Shown here: in pieces, positions 11,899-25,736 of the stretch
How positions within the stretch are numbered: the stretch's first letter is position 1
Layout: each line of letters starts with the position of its first letter
Assembly (NCBI GenBank): GCA_037178855.1
Contig: JASJZC010000005.1
Span: 2,108,001 to 2,172,000 of the forward strand
Direction of reading: 5' to 3'
Origin: Oscheius sp. JU75
Taxonomy: Eukaryota > Nematoda > Chromadorea > Rhabditida > Rhabditidae
Length of the DNA: 64,000 bases
Made by a program: the position numbers and the translations under genes
Notes under the pieces: model-generated
Databases searched by the model: none
Told to the model about the DNA's origin: nothing
Seen by the model: the letters and a program-made list of their open reading frames with translations, nothing else

Positions 11899-14800
11899 TT
11901 AGACAGCGAAATCATCAGGGAGATCCGGGACCGGGATGAAGGCGTACCGTAAGAACATCAGTAGGACGAGGACGTTGAAGAACTGAAACATGAAGAGGAA
12001 GACGTGGTCCACACGGGAGAAGATCCTGTTCCATTCCTTCTCGACCTAAAAGTTTCGTTTCTTGGCGAGAGTGTAAATGAAAACTACGCGGTCTACTACC
12101 AAATCGTCTGACCATGAGCAACTTCAATAATTCGAATAATTGCTTTTTTTCTTTCAAGTGCTTATAATAAACAGATTTTGTTTGTTTTAGGCAGTTTTCT
12201 TTTCAGAATTCTTTGTTAGAAAAAACTGTTATCCTGACTCGTTTTTGTTTTGTTTTTATGTTTCGTGGATTAGGTATAATATAATGAGAATAGTGGGCGG
12301 TTCCTCTGATCACCCCGTGATGCTCTCACACGACAAGGTTTTTCATGTTTCACAAAGTTATGTTACGCAGAATTTGAAGCAGCTTAATTGATAGTAGGAA
12401 TGATGTTTCACATGTTCTACGTTGTTCTAACCATTTTGAAAACGTGATCGTTAACAGACCCACTCTCTGTAAAACTTCACTCGTTCAGTTTCTTCTCACA
12501 AATGTAGCTCCATGACTCACTTTTCCATCGAACATCATTTATGTTTCAGGGAGAACTTATAAAGAAAGCAGTGGATGCTAATCTGTTATCCACTGTTGGA
12601 TCGGTTCGTCGGCTAGAGAACGTTAGAGATTTTTGTTTCACCAATTAGTGTTAGGTGAAGTCTGATCGGATGAAGCAGTCAGTGACTGAGTATATTTTTT
12701 TACGAAATAGTTATGCCAGGTAAAAGGAGGCATTTGCCATTGCATCCCAGCTATCGTGCCCGTAAAATTTTGCAACTTTTCTGAATGTTGCCTTCTTCGT
12801 ATTGCCTCCCCCCGGTTTTCTGTTTTTATGTTTCAGTAACAGCCCAAAAGAGATTTCAGGCCAAGTTTGCTATTACGGTTGTTTGAATATGTACATTTTG
12901 TAAGAATTCATGTTTCAAATCTTGTACTTTTTTTTCTAGTAACCGTTGATAAATTCAAAAACATACCCTATTCTGCCACTGGGCCCGCTCCATTCTTTCC
13001 CTATACGTTCTCTGAGCTCTGGCTACCTCTATCAGCTGATGATGTATGGCTACGAGATCCGGTACTTTTGGTCTGAAACTCATAAATTTTGATGAAAAAC
13101 GGAGTGAATTTACGTGACTTTGATGAGTTTCTCAGGCTCGAGGCAGATGTTGACTCGCATGGCCTTCACAGGCTTTAGAAAGAGGCATCTGTAGGCGGCA
13201 GTGGAAGGCATTTGCTCAGTTTGGATGTAATTCCTGGACATTCCGAGCAGAGCCATTGAGATGGCCACCCCAATGGCACAGAGCATGATGACGACGATTA
13301 TGTAGAAGCCTGGAAGTTTTTGGGGTGAGTGTCATAACAAAAAGGCAACAGTATTTCTATATTTGGCACCCAACTAAAACAATATACGTTCAAAATCTCC
13401 ATGAAGACAGAATAAATGAGACTTGGAAGTTTTGCTGTTTCAGGAGTGAGTCAAAGGAAAGAATGCTTAGAGAAGACACTTTCGTTAAAGTGAAAAAAAT
13501 TCCTTAGACTTTCAGCCTATTCTAGCTGCTGCATGTTTTCGTCAATTTATCCACAATGCTGTATAAGGTCAACAGGCATACTATCGGGTTGACCCGTTCG
13601 AAAGAACCATTTCAAGTATAGAACCTTTGGATTGTTGCAAGCTGCGATATACTTGTTCTTGGAAAAAGATGGTATGTGGGAAACCGCTACTGTGCTCAAA
13701 TGCTGCAAAGATAAGGACGGGGTCTATTGAAACAATTATGGTAGAGGGCAACGCACAGACCATACAAAATCTTTTTTGCTTCACCCAATGTTTGGGAAAA
13801 GTTTTTTTTAGGAAGATACTGGAATATTGTCAGCAACGAGCAAAACTGCTACACTTTATATTTATGGTCTTTTGAAACCAAAAATATAAGATTCTTACCT
13901 AACAACGGAATGGAGTTACTTTTCGGCATGGCTCCAGCAACAATGTCTAGAAGAACTGTCATGGCAAGCAGTGATCCGAGACCGAGGGAGACCTGAAACA
14001 TATTTTCTTCAAGGAGCTTCTCGAGTCATTTTCCTAACTGGAAACTCATGAAGCATGCGCCTTCACTATCCGCAGTCCACTCGCCGAATGTTTCAGTTTC
14101 AAGTTATGAAGGCTTCACTTGCAAATCTATCAATACATATGTACAGTTTCAACATCTTGAGCTCAAATTTTTGGAAGCCGCTTGAAAGTATTCGAAAACG
14201 ATCACCAGTTTTCCAAACTATAACGTTTTAGCTAAGGTATGTAAATTGATTTCTATTCGAATATTATTCACTAGGCCCCTCTTCCTTGCAATTCTTATAC
14301 TCTTCTTCTTTTTGCAAAGTTCCCACGTTGCACTCGACTCTGAGAACTTGCTCTGCCTCTGCTGCTGCGGGTAATCCCAAACCTCGTGCTGCGGTTCCCC
14401 GAAAAAGCACTCAGACTTTCAAAAACTGACCTTCTCGTTCCGGGGGCCGTCGTTACTTCCGGGACTGAAAATTCCCAGTATGGAGAGGGCGGAGATGAGA
14501 AAAGTCGGCACGACAATGACGGTGATGTAGTAGATGGGACGACGATTTAGGTGCAGAATATAGTGGACCTGGAAAGTTTTTGTTTTAAGAAGGATTGATA
14601 CATAGGAACGATTGGGAAAAATTCGACATCTTGATGTTTGGCATACAAAAACTTTGAAAATTCCAAGGGGATACGACTGAAACGTATGTTTTTATGGAAA
14701 TTTCATATCGAGTGTTTTTTATCAGCTTCGTTAGGTTAGCCATCGCGGAACTATCATTAAAATTTCTTTGTTATACAAGTGGTTTGATCCGAAAAGATAT

Positions 14801-17800
14801 GTAGCGAATATTGAAAAGGCTATTTTTTGTGTTTCAACTATTGTTGATATAGGAGGCGATAAAAAACGCAATTAGCGTTAGGCGTTCTAGAAACTTTCAA
14901 AAATTCAACGGACGGAAACTTCTATATTTCATAGAGTCTAGTGGGCGCTGAAGTTCAGTAGCCTGTACAGAGGACAGAATTTCAGATTGCGTTCTGTTTC
15001 ACGAGCCAGATCACGTTCTCTACCAAAAATTCTATAAGAAAAACTAATGAAACAATTAACTCACCTCCGCCCTGTACTCTCCATCCTCCATGAATTTCAT
15101 TTGTCTGACAGTTACGTTAATCACCTCCCATTCTGCGTTACCCTGAAAATAAAGTTTCATGTTTCACATCGCTGGTAAGTACAGTTTGCTCAAAACAGTT
15201 CACTGTTTGAAGACAGTTGGAAAAATTTAAAAAAACAGATGTTGTTTCACCACTTTGCTAAAAGTAAAACGATTTTTTTTGTAGGGTAGTGGTTGACAAC
15301 ATAATCCTTGTCAGAGTAAGACTGATATAGGACAAATTTGTATATTTTAATCTAGCTAAGCTGACTGTACCGGTGTCTTGAATCTGTACAATGTAGCGCT
15401 GTAATTTTTAAGCTGAAAAAAGTAACAACAGTTTCCTACTTTTCTACTAGGGGATCTATTCTGAGTTGGAAAAACTTCCATGTTTCAATTGTCTTCCAGC
15501 CAGACGTAGCCTCCTCTCAGGGTCAAATTTCCTTCTTGTTACTGTACAGTGTCAGCCATCATACTATCTTACCGTAAACCACTACTTCAAATTGAGACAA
15601 AATTAATTTCAAGTTGATGGGTAAACGGTACTTTTTTTGTTTCACGGCTACAGTAAACGAGACACGTATTCGTATTACCAATCTTCTTCTCGGAAAATCG
15701 CAAAAACAAGGCAAGGAAAACAAAACAAAAGTACTTTTTTGCTTTACACCTATGGTGAAAGACACACATTTTCATGTTCTTCAATAACAGCGTGCAAATC
15801 AAAAAATTCTTACCGAAAAGTACGAGTCCCTCGGCGGCTGAGTAGCATTGACGTCCATCTCCTCGATATTTAGTAGGGGACTGGCCAAGGCAATGGCACA
15901 AAACTGCGTATCGAAGGGGAAGAGATCGATGTTGATTCGGCATAGCGTGGTGACAAATTGAGGGATGTTGACTTTGACATGGCCGGTATGCTGGACTCGG
16001 ACATCATACCGTTCTTCGCTCAGCATGTCCTTGGTGTCCATGCTGAAAAACCATACTAATCAACATTTTTTTTTGTTTTACTCAAGAAAATACCGCACTT
16101 CAAGCCGTCACTCATCAATCGAGCTATACAGAGCTGTCCTTTTTTTTATGTGATCAGTGAAACACAACTTTGCTTCGAAATTTTTGTTGAAAGGTTGAAA
16201 TCAATCAAATGCAAGAATTTCTCTCGATAGAACAAAAAAATCAAGTCATCCACTCAATTTATGATTCTTGCATAAGTTGGCTCTGCTTTTCACACTATTA
16301 GAAAAGAAATATCAAGTTACATTGAGGCATAGAACACGAACATCTTATATATTTTCAGTAAAACGAAAAACTTCGTTTATCCAACAAACTTTCAATCCGA
16401 AGTGTCTCTAACAAGCTATGCCGTTTTAGCAATTTCTCTTGACGCAGTATGGGCAATTTTCAGTATGTCATAAAGCTGACCCATCTTTCTGCAAAGCTGT
16501 AACACAAAACTTTTCAAATCCGCACGGGGAATGTTTTGGAGAAGAAAGAGATTTTGATGGACTGATTTTGGACTTTGGGTCGAACTTTTTACGAAACGCA
16601 TGAGGTTTTAGAATTATGTTTGTTACATTTTATAATCATATGGCTGTCGGATACACTAAATCAAGCGAGACCCTTATGTTTTCAGTGTAACACAAAACTT
16701 CCAAAGAACTATTTCCAGTTTCAACTTTTACCAAAATGAGAGTGTCTACGGTAACGGTGTATGCCAAAAAAGTTTTTTTAAATTCAATTTTGATTCACCT
16801 GATTTCTGTCTTATTCTTATTGATCAGAGCGAAACAGACCTTTTCATACGTTAGCAGTGAAACAACAAAAGGTATGTTTTTCGACAGACTATATCATAAG
16901 TTTCTCAATATTTGTCCACTTTTGCAAAAAAATATTGGTATTTTTGACTGGCTGGAAGAACTGAAAGAGAGTAATTATCCAACAAATATTCAAGTTCAAT
17001 TACATTTACATCATTCCACAGATTATTCAAAAAAAAGATCCTCTCTTACCTGTTATAAATGAAGAGTTTGGGCACCCAGACAAGATTCTGAGGTATAACG
17101 ACCTGTTTTACGCCCTTGAACAAGTCCGGATCCCATGACAGTTTGGGATCGTGCCATTTCTGGACATGGGAGATAACGAAGCTGGCCACTTGTTGGTTTT
17201 CTCTCTGGAAACTAATTAATTTTTAGTGTTTCAGAGAGTTTATAAAGGTCGTGAGGAAAATTCTGGTTCTGAGAGAGCTCGCTCCTAATTGTGTTTCAGT
17301 GGAACCCTAAATGCAACCGATATTATGGCGCATGCGGAAAACTCAATGATAAAATAGTTAACCATTTTGAGCAACAGGTCATCGCTGTCTGACTTGTCCA
17401 CCTTCATTTTCGTACTCAAGGCATTGACTAGGCTGGTCTCTTACCCAAAAATGGATGCTACTTTACCTAAAGTACAATATTCGTCAATCCCTAAAAGAGA
17501 AACCGGTATCGGTCCTGTTTCATATCAGATGACTGAAAAAAAGTTTTTTCCAGAGTACATACACCGAATGAAGAGCAGATGATGTTGTTTAGTACTATCT
17601 TCTCCTTTCTGTTACCCAAGACATCGCGTCGCTCATAAAAGTTTGTAGTTTCAAACTTAGTATAAGAGTCAGTGCAATAAGCACTTTTGGCCCTCGCTCG
17701 ATTCACTCACCACTTCTGTTAGAATCCCCAGCACGATAGTCATGTGAACAATCACGGGGTGGTCTGTCTCCGAGTTTGGCCTGACTCTCCGGTCATATCG

Positions 17801-18147
17801 GTGCATAACACTGTCGATGACATTGGTCGGATCGCCTGGAAGAACTGAAACTTTCACATTGTTTTCTGTCCTTGTCTATTAGTCTCTCTTCTTCCCTGCC
17901 TCTCTGTCTCCCTGTCTCTCCGTCTCTCTGTCTCTTCCGTCTTCCAATCCAAAGTGCACCCTTATTATTCGACTTCTTTGCACCAATTCAAAACTTCCGT
18001 GTTAGTCCGTCTCCTTCTAATTACCTTTCCAGTCTCTTTATAACCCAAATAAAACGGTTACTCACTCAGTTTCTCGTGGTGTTTTCGAGCCTGACGTGCT
18101 GAGACTAACTGTGGCGCCAGGAACCACAGCAGGCTGACCAACAACAT
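11899..18147 (-). CDS. Cys-loop ligand-gated ion channel subunit, cation-type pore (nicotinic-like)
   Basis: A pentameric channel subunit of about 452 residues. Exons, in transcript order: 18147-18066, 17844-17711, 17204-17050, 16042-15814, 15142-15065, 14568-14431, 13992-13899, 13309-13114, 13072-12967, 12045-11899; all phases agree. Signal peptide MLLVSLLWFLAPQLVSA. The Cys-loop (C158 to C172) is exactly C-x13-C with the FPFD motif. M1 is about 238-260. M2 begins EKVSLGLGSLLAMTVLL, with Glu at -1', Lys at 0' and Leu at 9', the pattern of cation-selective channels. An amphipathic helix (exon 9) precedes M4 in exon 10. No vicinal cysteine pair is present before M1, so it is not an alpha-type acetylcholine subunit and its ligand is unknown. 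Nematodes carry many such orphan lgc/acr subunits. Confidence 0.9.
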
Positions 18148-18294
18148 CCGCCTAGAAAAGAGAAGGAAGGGACAGACTGAAAGATAGGAAACGTTTTGTG
18201 TTTTATGGAAAGGATAAAAGAAGATAATTGCTGAGATACTATTGGAGTGAGCAAGTGTTGTGTAGATTCCAATAAAATATTTTCTATGTGATAA

Positions 18295-18330
18295 AGGGAC
18301 GCTGTCATTATGGGTGGATGTGTGAACAGT
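18295..18330 (+). repeat. Solo terminal-repeat fragment of the TTAA MITE family
   Basis: AGGGACGCTGTCATTATGGG followed by TGGATG matches the outer part of the inverted repeat of the element at 25313-25736, in the orientation of its right end read backwards. No partner repeat was seen nearby, so this is a relic. It lies just upstream of the channel gene start (18147). Confidence 0.6.
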
Positions 18331-21265
18331 CAAGTCCAAGTCAAACATACTCGTTTCAAAAATGAGTAATGTTTAAAAGCTAAGGTAGAAAACCTATTCT
18401 GCTCCTTCATTGAGCTCCAAAACAAAAGAGTTCCATCGTTCCTATCAAACAAGCAAAATACTGAAAGATGCACTCGGCCCCGAAAACGGTGACAAGGTGA
18501 GACCTTTGGGGAACGCTACTAGCTATGCGAATACTTAGACTACTTCCAGAAACGCATTCAAAAAAAGTATGAGTCTTGTTTTGATAACAGACTGTCCAAG
18601 CTGATTCACGTATAGCGTAAGTTGGAATAAAAATGGTAAACTGCAGTTATAGAAAGTAGTACTTCAAAAGTATAGTTTTCTGATCCTTGTGACCCTTCTA
18701 GACTCACCGATCCGATCAGAGACCCAATTTCTACAAGGACTCTCCTAGGGATAAGAATGAACAAAATCAAGGAAAATGTCCAAATTGGGGACAGAGAAGA
18801 GAGAGTACTTCTCTAATCTCACGTGTTGGAGGAGGAGTCGTCAGAGAAAGTCTCAAGAGTCTGGTTATGAAATCACAGAGAGAGAGACCACGAGACGAGA
18901 TGGCTCAAAAATTCCTAAGTGAGAGTTTTAGGTTTCACACGGACGGGCGGGGGAGGAGTTCAGGACGAGTTCAAGTTTTTCTTGTAAAAACAAGTATGTT
19001 TTTACCGTGTCTTGAAGGTTCAGTTTTTTGACAAGGGCTTTAGAATATAACCTTTTCGTGTAGTCCGGGGCTTTTTTTTACCACGACAAGAATTACTATT
19101 TTTGGGAGCTGTTTTGGTGTATTGCGTATTTGTGAAGTGAAATTTCATTATCAAAAATACAAGAACTAGAGCGAGTACAATAAGTGACTCTTTAGGAACT
19201 CTATATGTTTCACTGCATGTTGAAGAGAGGAACTAGAGAGAAAGAACAGTGGCTAGACTAGCCCGGATACCTCAAGAAAGGGACAGAGTAAGCGGGAGAG
19301 AACTGATCCGCGAGTGCAATCCAACACCTCGGTGAGCAGCAGACAGATATGCATAACAGAAGTCAAAAAGAGGACAGATGTCTGAACTCGGAACGGAAGA
19401 GAGACTGTTCGAATGGACTTTGTGAAAACAGGGATCTTTTGAGAGAAAACAGGACAAGAAGGAGAGGAACTTGCGGTCGCTTGGAGAAATAGTCTACTGC
19501 AAACGAAAAACTGTTGGAAATCATTCGAAACGTCAAACAATATGAAAACACAATTTTGTGATAAAAAAAAAGGTGAAGCAATTTTTATTAGGAAGCATGT
19601 TGTTTTTGTAGCAAATACTCGATAGCAAAAATGAAACAAAAAAGTTTCATATATTGTTTTTGGCAAAAACCGCAATAGTCAGCTAGTGAATTCAATATGG
19701 TATTAATTCTTATACATTCTTTGAGAGAATCACCGTCTTTAAACCACTACTTCTGTGTTCCGAACTGCTACAATCTTTCTTATCTTTTTGTTTCACGCAT
19801 TACTTATCAAATGCAGTAAATGCGACTAATACTCACAACAGCTTCGTTATTTTGCAGGAGAATATGCAGAAAGGTGTTCTGTTTTGCAGGCCGTGGACGG
19901 ATGGAATACGTCAAGTACGCGTAAATTGGAGAAGAAAAGGACTAAATCATGTGGGGGAACTGGCTCGTAAAATAGGCAAAACTACGTGAAAGGAGAAGAA
20001 TAGAAAGGAGAGCCGTTTTGTATGAGAGTTCAGAGTTCGCGTCTGGAGTTTAAATGTGAATCTCCTATTCGTGTGGACAATGATTTTTGTTCCGCGCAAC
20101 TTCTCGGGGTTTAGAATCAGTTGAGTAAAAAAGATCAATGGAGGGTCAAAAGAAATTCAGAATAAACCCTGCGATGGCGTAAAAACATGTATATGCATAG
20201 TGAGAAATTTTCCAGATGCAGGCGATCGCAAAAATTCGCACTCATGAAAATCGAGGTGGTCGATCAACGGTCGCTCACTGACCCACAAATTACAATAATG
20301 CTGAAACAGAAAAGAATGTTAAAGAGGAAGTTCTGAAAAAAGGCTAGTGGGGGACTTTTTTTCCTCCCCTGTCCACTCCCTCACCCATTGTCCTCTTGAC
20401 AAAAGCTAATGGCTTGAGAGAGGACCAAAACAGGAAATCCCGGTCCTGGTATTTTGTTCCAGGAACCCACGAGAGAGTACGGGAAAGCTTGAATAGCTGA
20501 AAAGAGGTGTTGTTTTAGACGGGGAAGAGTGCACCCAGCGGACGCGTGGGTTATTAAAACTGAGAAAGCTTTGTGTGGTGCTGGAGAAGAAGAGTTCACT
20601 TATTTGGAGCTGGGATGGGAGAGAGGCTGAGGGTGGTCATTGGAACCTTAAGAGGTGGGAGAAGATGAGTTGGACAACATACTTTTGGAGGAAAGGTTTA
20701 GGTTTCGGGATGGATATTAAGCTAGCGAATTTAGAAAACGAAGAATGTGCCAATATATTGTAGACTTCAAGACGTCCCCGATAGAAATAGAGAAAGCACG
20801 GTTTGGGAAACTTTAGATTTCAAAGATTGGATATAGTTATGCATTTGATGGAACTGGTATTCGTTTATTTGCAGATTATTTTCTATACAAGTTTGTTTCC
20901 AAGTCTCTCAATGGAAATGCTGAAATAGGTTTATGGAACTCGGCTTTAAAGAAAGTTTTAGACTTCAGGAGGTTTGGAAAGGTACGAAGAATATCTGAAA
21001 GCCAGCCAAACCAGTACGTTGTGCGTTAGATTTTGTAAACTCTTGAAACAAAACAAAAACTGCGTGGGTCGCGCCGAAGTCTCAGAGACTAATCTTCACT
21101 CCCAAAATCTCACCTCCCAAGTGCCTGGGTAGTTTCTTTCTCGTGTTCTTCACTTATTCGTAAAAGAGCCGTCCACTTGAGGTACTTGGAGAGAGGAGGA
21201 GAGACCGCTTGCAACGGTCCGTTTGGGGCTAAGGAAAGCAGTGATTTGAAAAAGGATGAAGGGAT

Positions 21266-21665
21266 GTGTTTCTGGTTTTTTGGCCTAACACGATTCGAAC
21301 AGTCGCGTATTTTTTGAGACCGAACCGAACAGGGCCGTTTCTGCTCGAACCGAACACGAACGTTCAGCCTGTCCAATGTTCGTTCGCCGAACGAACAGTT
21401 CGCGAACATGCGAACACGAATACTGGACGAACATTACCAAACTCTAGTAACTTTTAGACATTTCTGGCTCTAAAGTGAGAGTTATGTCTCTACGGTCATG
21501 ATTTTTACAACTTTTCTCTGCTCAAAACTGTACCCCATCAGGAGAACGAAAAATTTTTTGAAGAAGAGACGATCATCTAAATTTTGAAGGGGTTTCGTGT
21601 TCGTTCGGCCTCCTGAGCTCTGTTCATTCGGTCACTCAACTGTTCGGCCGCCGAGCACGAACACC
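21266..21665. repeat. GTTCG/CGAAC-rich repeat block
   Basis: Two clusters, about 21281-21430 and 21597-21662, are packed with CGAAC and GTTCG words, including CGAACGAACAGTTCGCGAAC. The right cluster read backwards resembles the left one, suggesting degenerate inverted arms around an ordinary AT-rich centre. Probably a nonautonomous DNA element; its precise ends could not be fixed. Confidence 0.5.
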
Positions 21666-22350
21666 TCAATATATGAACTAAACAGAAAGATTGGTTACTT
21701 AGGCAACTTACCGAGGTTCTAAAGTCATACACGGGAAAGAGTAGCCCTCCAAACCCAAAAGACCGCTTTTCCCCCTATATCTACTTTGAACTTTTTGTCG
21801 CTGTCCCGAGTTCAGCGCTCTTCGTGGGTCCAGAGGAAGAGAAAAGGTGAATATGTAAATTCGAAGGTCCTGGAGAGAGAGAGAGAGAGTACGCCGGAGC
21901 AAAACAGCCGTGATTGTCGTCTGAGGGAGGCCAGACCTTGAATGTTCCGGAGGCGGGGATCAGTCATTTTTAGCAAAAGAGGAGAAAGAAAATGTTGCCA
22001 AAGAGGATAGGACAAGGGTCTTTGTGACGACTTTTGGAAAAAAATTGGAGGAAGTACGCTTATGGAAAGACGGAGAAATGTGGAAGCCAAAGAAAATGAG
22101 TAAGAAAAATGTTTCAACTGGAAAATGAAATGTTTTTGAAACGGAAGGGCAGTTGTAATAACAATGAGTTACCACAAACAATATAAAGGATCTGGAAACA
22201 TTTTCTAGTGAAAAAGAATAATTTACGCTGTATGGAATATAATGCGACTCTGTAGTGTTGCTATCAAAAACAAGCGTTTATCTGAATACTGGGTGAAACA
22301 TTTGTTAGTTATTCGATTAACTGTTTATAGAAGAAAGAGAAGTGGCTAAA

Positions 22351-22540
22351 CAGGCATCGCGAGCCTGGCCGAAATGTTTGCGTCGGCCAGGTTCGGCCAG
22401 GCCAGCATACTTCGTGGCTTGAACCAACGGGTCTTTTAACAATACATCAAACGTCTCGCCACGAACTAGGACAGGGGCGGTCTCTTCGAGTACATCTAGT
22501 CTGGCCTGGCCGGCCTGGCTGGTCAGGTTTGTGATCCCTG
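22351..22540. mobile_element. GC-rich MITE with CAGGSATC ends
   Basis: The left end reads CAGGCATCGCGAGCCTGGCC. The right end, reverse complemented, begins CAGGGATCACAAACCTGACC. Between them GGCCAGG-type palindromes recur (for example about 22390-22410 and 22500-22520). About 190 bp, no coding capacity. The base composition is far more GC-rich than the surroundings. Confidence 0.55.
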
Positions 22541-25312
22541 ACTGAAGAAGGGGTTCAATAAAAAGATTTTAAATTGTCAAGACTTCGAAGAGAGCAGGTG
22601 CATTCTAAGAAGGAAAAAACGTACACGGAAATAGAGGAGTGGAAAAGTTGACAGCCGTACCTACAAAAATAAGGGCTCAGTAGATTGTAATCGAAACTTG
22701 TATGTTTCAAAAATGAGATGATATGAAGGAATAACACCTTTCTCAATCTGGGAACCAAGAAGTGCTTACAAAATATGAAAACATCTTGTCAATTCGTGTC
22801 ATTGAGCAATTATCACAGCCAATGGCTCTCCATATAGAATTTACTGACGGCTCGACTACACAACATCTTCTTTTTTGAATTTTGAATAAGGAAGCTTCAA
22901 ATTGAAGATATGTTTCAAGGAAAGGATATAGACCGAGAGAGTTAAAAAGTTGCAACATTGTGTGAAAGTGAAAGTGAGTACTTGAAACACCAAAAACCGT
23001 TTTTTTCCCCTTCGAAGTTCCAAAGTATTGAGTTCCCTTCGAGAAGTTCAAAAAACAGCACACAGAGAGAGGGATTGTGTGTGCTAATAACCCGAGGGGC
23101 AGGTTGAGTAATCTATGAAATTTTAGGGCGAGGATGTCTTTTGTTTCAAGTTGGACACGAAGCTTTTGAAAGAGAAAGTTGTTTCAAGTTTGATAGGAAG
23201 CAATTTGGAAAAACTAAAAAATGATCATTCTCTCTTTCCGGCTAGAAACTAATTTGACTTTTACTGTATCACCAAGTGCGTACACTTACGGAGAAGCTCG
23301 TTATTCAATGACATGTTGTTTAACATCCGAAAAACACAAATGAATGGGACACCGACTACCAACAAATTTTCAAACAGGACCTCTTTTTTTATAAACTTCC
23401 CATTCGGGCATGAGATGTAAACTCTCATCTAGGAGGGCTGTGAAAAATCGTACTTTTTTTGTCTATGGCAGAAGATCGCCTTGGTTTTGGACCCAATAAT
23501 ACTTGAGAAGGCTCTTAGTAGCACGAGATTGTTCCAACAGAAAGAAAATTGTTTCAAGAACTCATTAAAAGGCTATGCGAATACTTTGAAGCAACAAGGC
23601 CGACTTCAGAAACAGCCAAAAAGTGAACTATTTCAGATTTGCAAGTTCGGTTTCAGCACAAATTTTTTTGGCTTTAACAATCAGCAGTCTGTTGTCGGGC
23701 AGAACTTTTATCAGATTGATCTTTTCACATCATTTTTCCAATCGCGTCAATTGTATTTTTGGTCCGATCAGAGCTTACGCAAAAATTTGAATCTATCATG
23801 ATTTGTTATTACAGTACATATTGCTGGGTATATTTCCAAAGTATTTCTCAACTAACTTTTTGTGTTCCATTGAACACGTATAATCAAAGTTTTACCTTTT
23901 TTTTTACTTCGTATCTTTCTTCAGCGCATAACCATTCAAAAAGTTCAAAAGACTACCTCCCCAGAATAGGATAGCACAAAGATTCTCTGCATAATAAAAC
24001 TTCGACTAAAAAGGTTGCTCAAAAATTCTCTCCTGGATTATATCACGCCCCACGTAGCATCTTTTTCGATCATAAATGTGAGAAAACTATCCTTATGGAG
24101 TTCAAACAATCAGGCAAAACGTGAAAAATGAGAAGAAATAAGGGTGAACTAATTCCCGTCAAGACCCCCATTCCACTCGACTTGAGGAGAACTTTGGCTC
24201 CGGGCATTTCGGATTCCGGCTCCGGAGTTCCCGCTCATTTCGCTCTCTCGGAACACGGGGAACTGGGAAAACGAATGGCATTGCTTACATCTGGTGACCT
24301 GAGGCTGTCGGAGGCAGCACGAAAAACGCATTGGAATGATGGAAATGAAAGCAGGAGAGGGGGATAGAGAAACTTTTTGCCTTGCCCTCTAACAGCTCAA
24401 CTGATCATTGAGACACGGAGAGAAGTAGGTATGTAGAAGAGGTGAAACATGAAAAAACTTTGAAGCAATCTTCTTTAGGCTATGGAGGAGAACTGGAAGC
24501 AAAGCAATCTCATTAGGATCAGCTGCTGAAACATTAAAAAAATGTATATTCTAAGTGTGCTCTGCTAGTAAACTGTAACAGGACGCTACCATCTTTTGGT
24601 TAATATCCATGTTTCAATTGCTTTATATAATCGAGTGAAGTTTGTAAAATTAATTTTTGTGATCTCCACATACGGTGTACGGAATTCATCTTTTCTATCT
24701 CCCAAATCATAAGTTCGAAACAAAAATGTCTTCAATAGTCACGGATATGGGAAGGTTAAAAGGCCCGTATTAAGCAACAAAACTGACCAGACGAGGGAAG
24801 CTTGAACTCTTGAATCACAAAATGATACTGCGCAGGGAGATAGAATTAAGAAAGTTTTATGGGATAAGGGTATTAGGGATACAGGGATATGGTATACCCC
24901 AGAATACTGTGCAAAAACACAAAAAAAAAGCTTTGATTACTGCAAATCCAAGTGATTTAAATGGGTTGGTATTCGAGGGTAACATCAGTCTCTCATAAGG
25001 CTGATATGAGCCAAAAAATCAGATCTGTACGATAGATTTACGAGGCGCCAGGACCGCGTTTCAAATAATTAGTGTGCACCCCTGTACGAAAAAAATATCT
25101 GTCTACAATGAAGTAGCTGCAAACTGATCAAAAAACGAATACGACTGAAGTGCTCTTTCCAGCCGACTGACTTCTTTGACCTCCTCACATGACGAATAGA
25201 CCCCATTCTTCTTCGAAAATCTTCCCCTTCCTGTGTTTTCATGTCCTCGTCATCCACGGTCCCAAGATCATAATTTGATAGGAAAAGGTGGGTGGTCAGA
25301 GGGAACAATTAA

Positions 25313-25736
25313 AGGGACACTGTCATTAGAGGTGGATGGCTGAATGCGTTTTCAAATCGGGTCCCGCGCCGAACTTCCCTGAAAACCAATCGTTTGCATT
25401 TTTCGGTGCTTTACACAGCTTTTTTAAGTCTTCTAAGTGCATTTGATAGAAACGTTTTTGACGCCAAAAAAGACCAGAAAAAGCTGGGAAATGAGAATAA
25501 GGGAAGACGAACAGCGTTTCCTCAATTTTCTTGATTATCCTCGTCGTTTTTGACGTCGATGTAGACGTTTGTGGGATAGTTTTCGACGCTGAGTCAATTG
25601 AGCACTTTAAAGGTATAAAAATATGTGTAAAGCACCGAAAAATGCAAAAAAGGCGAGTTGAGGGAAGTTCGTTGTGGGACCCGATTTGAAAACGCGTTTG
25701 GCCGTCTACCAATCCATCCATAATGACAGCGTCCCT
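25313..25736. mobile_element. TTAA-flanked MITE with long inverted repeats (piggyBac-like target site)
   Basis: Both ends carry AGGGACRCTGTCATTA in inverted orientation, and TTAA sits directly outside each end (25309-25312 and 25737-25740). The inverted repeats extend inward over about 130 bp, sharing TTTTCAAATCGGGTCCC, GAACTTCCCT and TTTTTCGGTGCTTTACACA, so the 424-bp element is largely palindromic. TTAA duplication is the signature of piggyBac-type integration. No transposase is present, so the superfamily is inferred from the target site alone. Confidence 0.75.

Noticed and set aside
24128-24367. A 79-codon, GC-rich open frame
   Set aside because: No splice partners or family features. 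The CGGATTCCGGCTCCGGAG palindromic text looks like repeat DNA.
25326-25721. A 131-codon - strand open frame
   Set aside because: It lies wholly inside the palindromic TTAA MITE; coding is not expected there.
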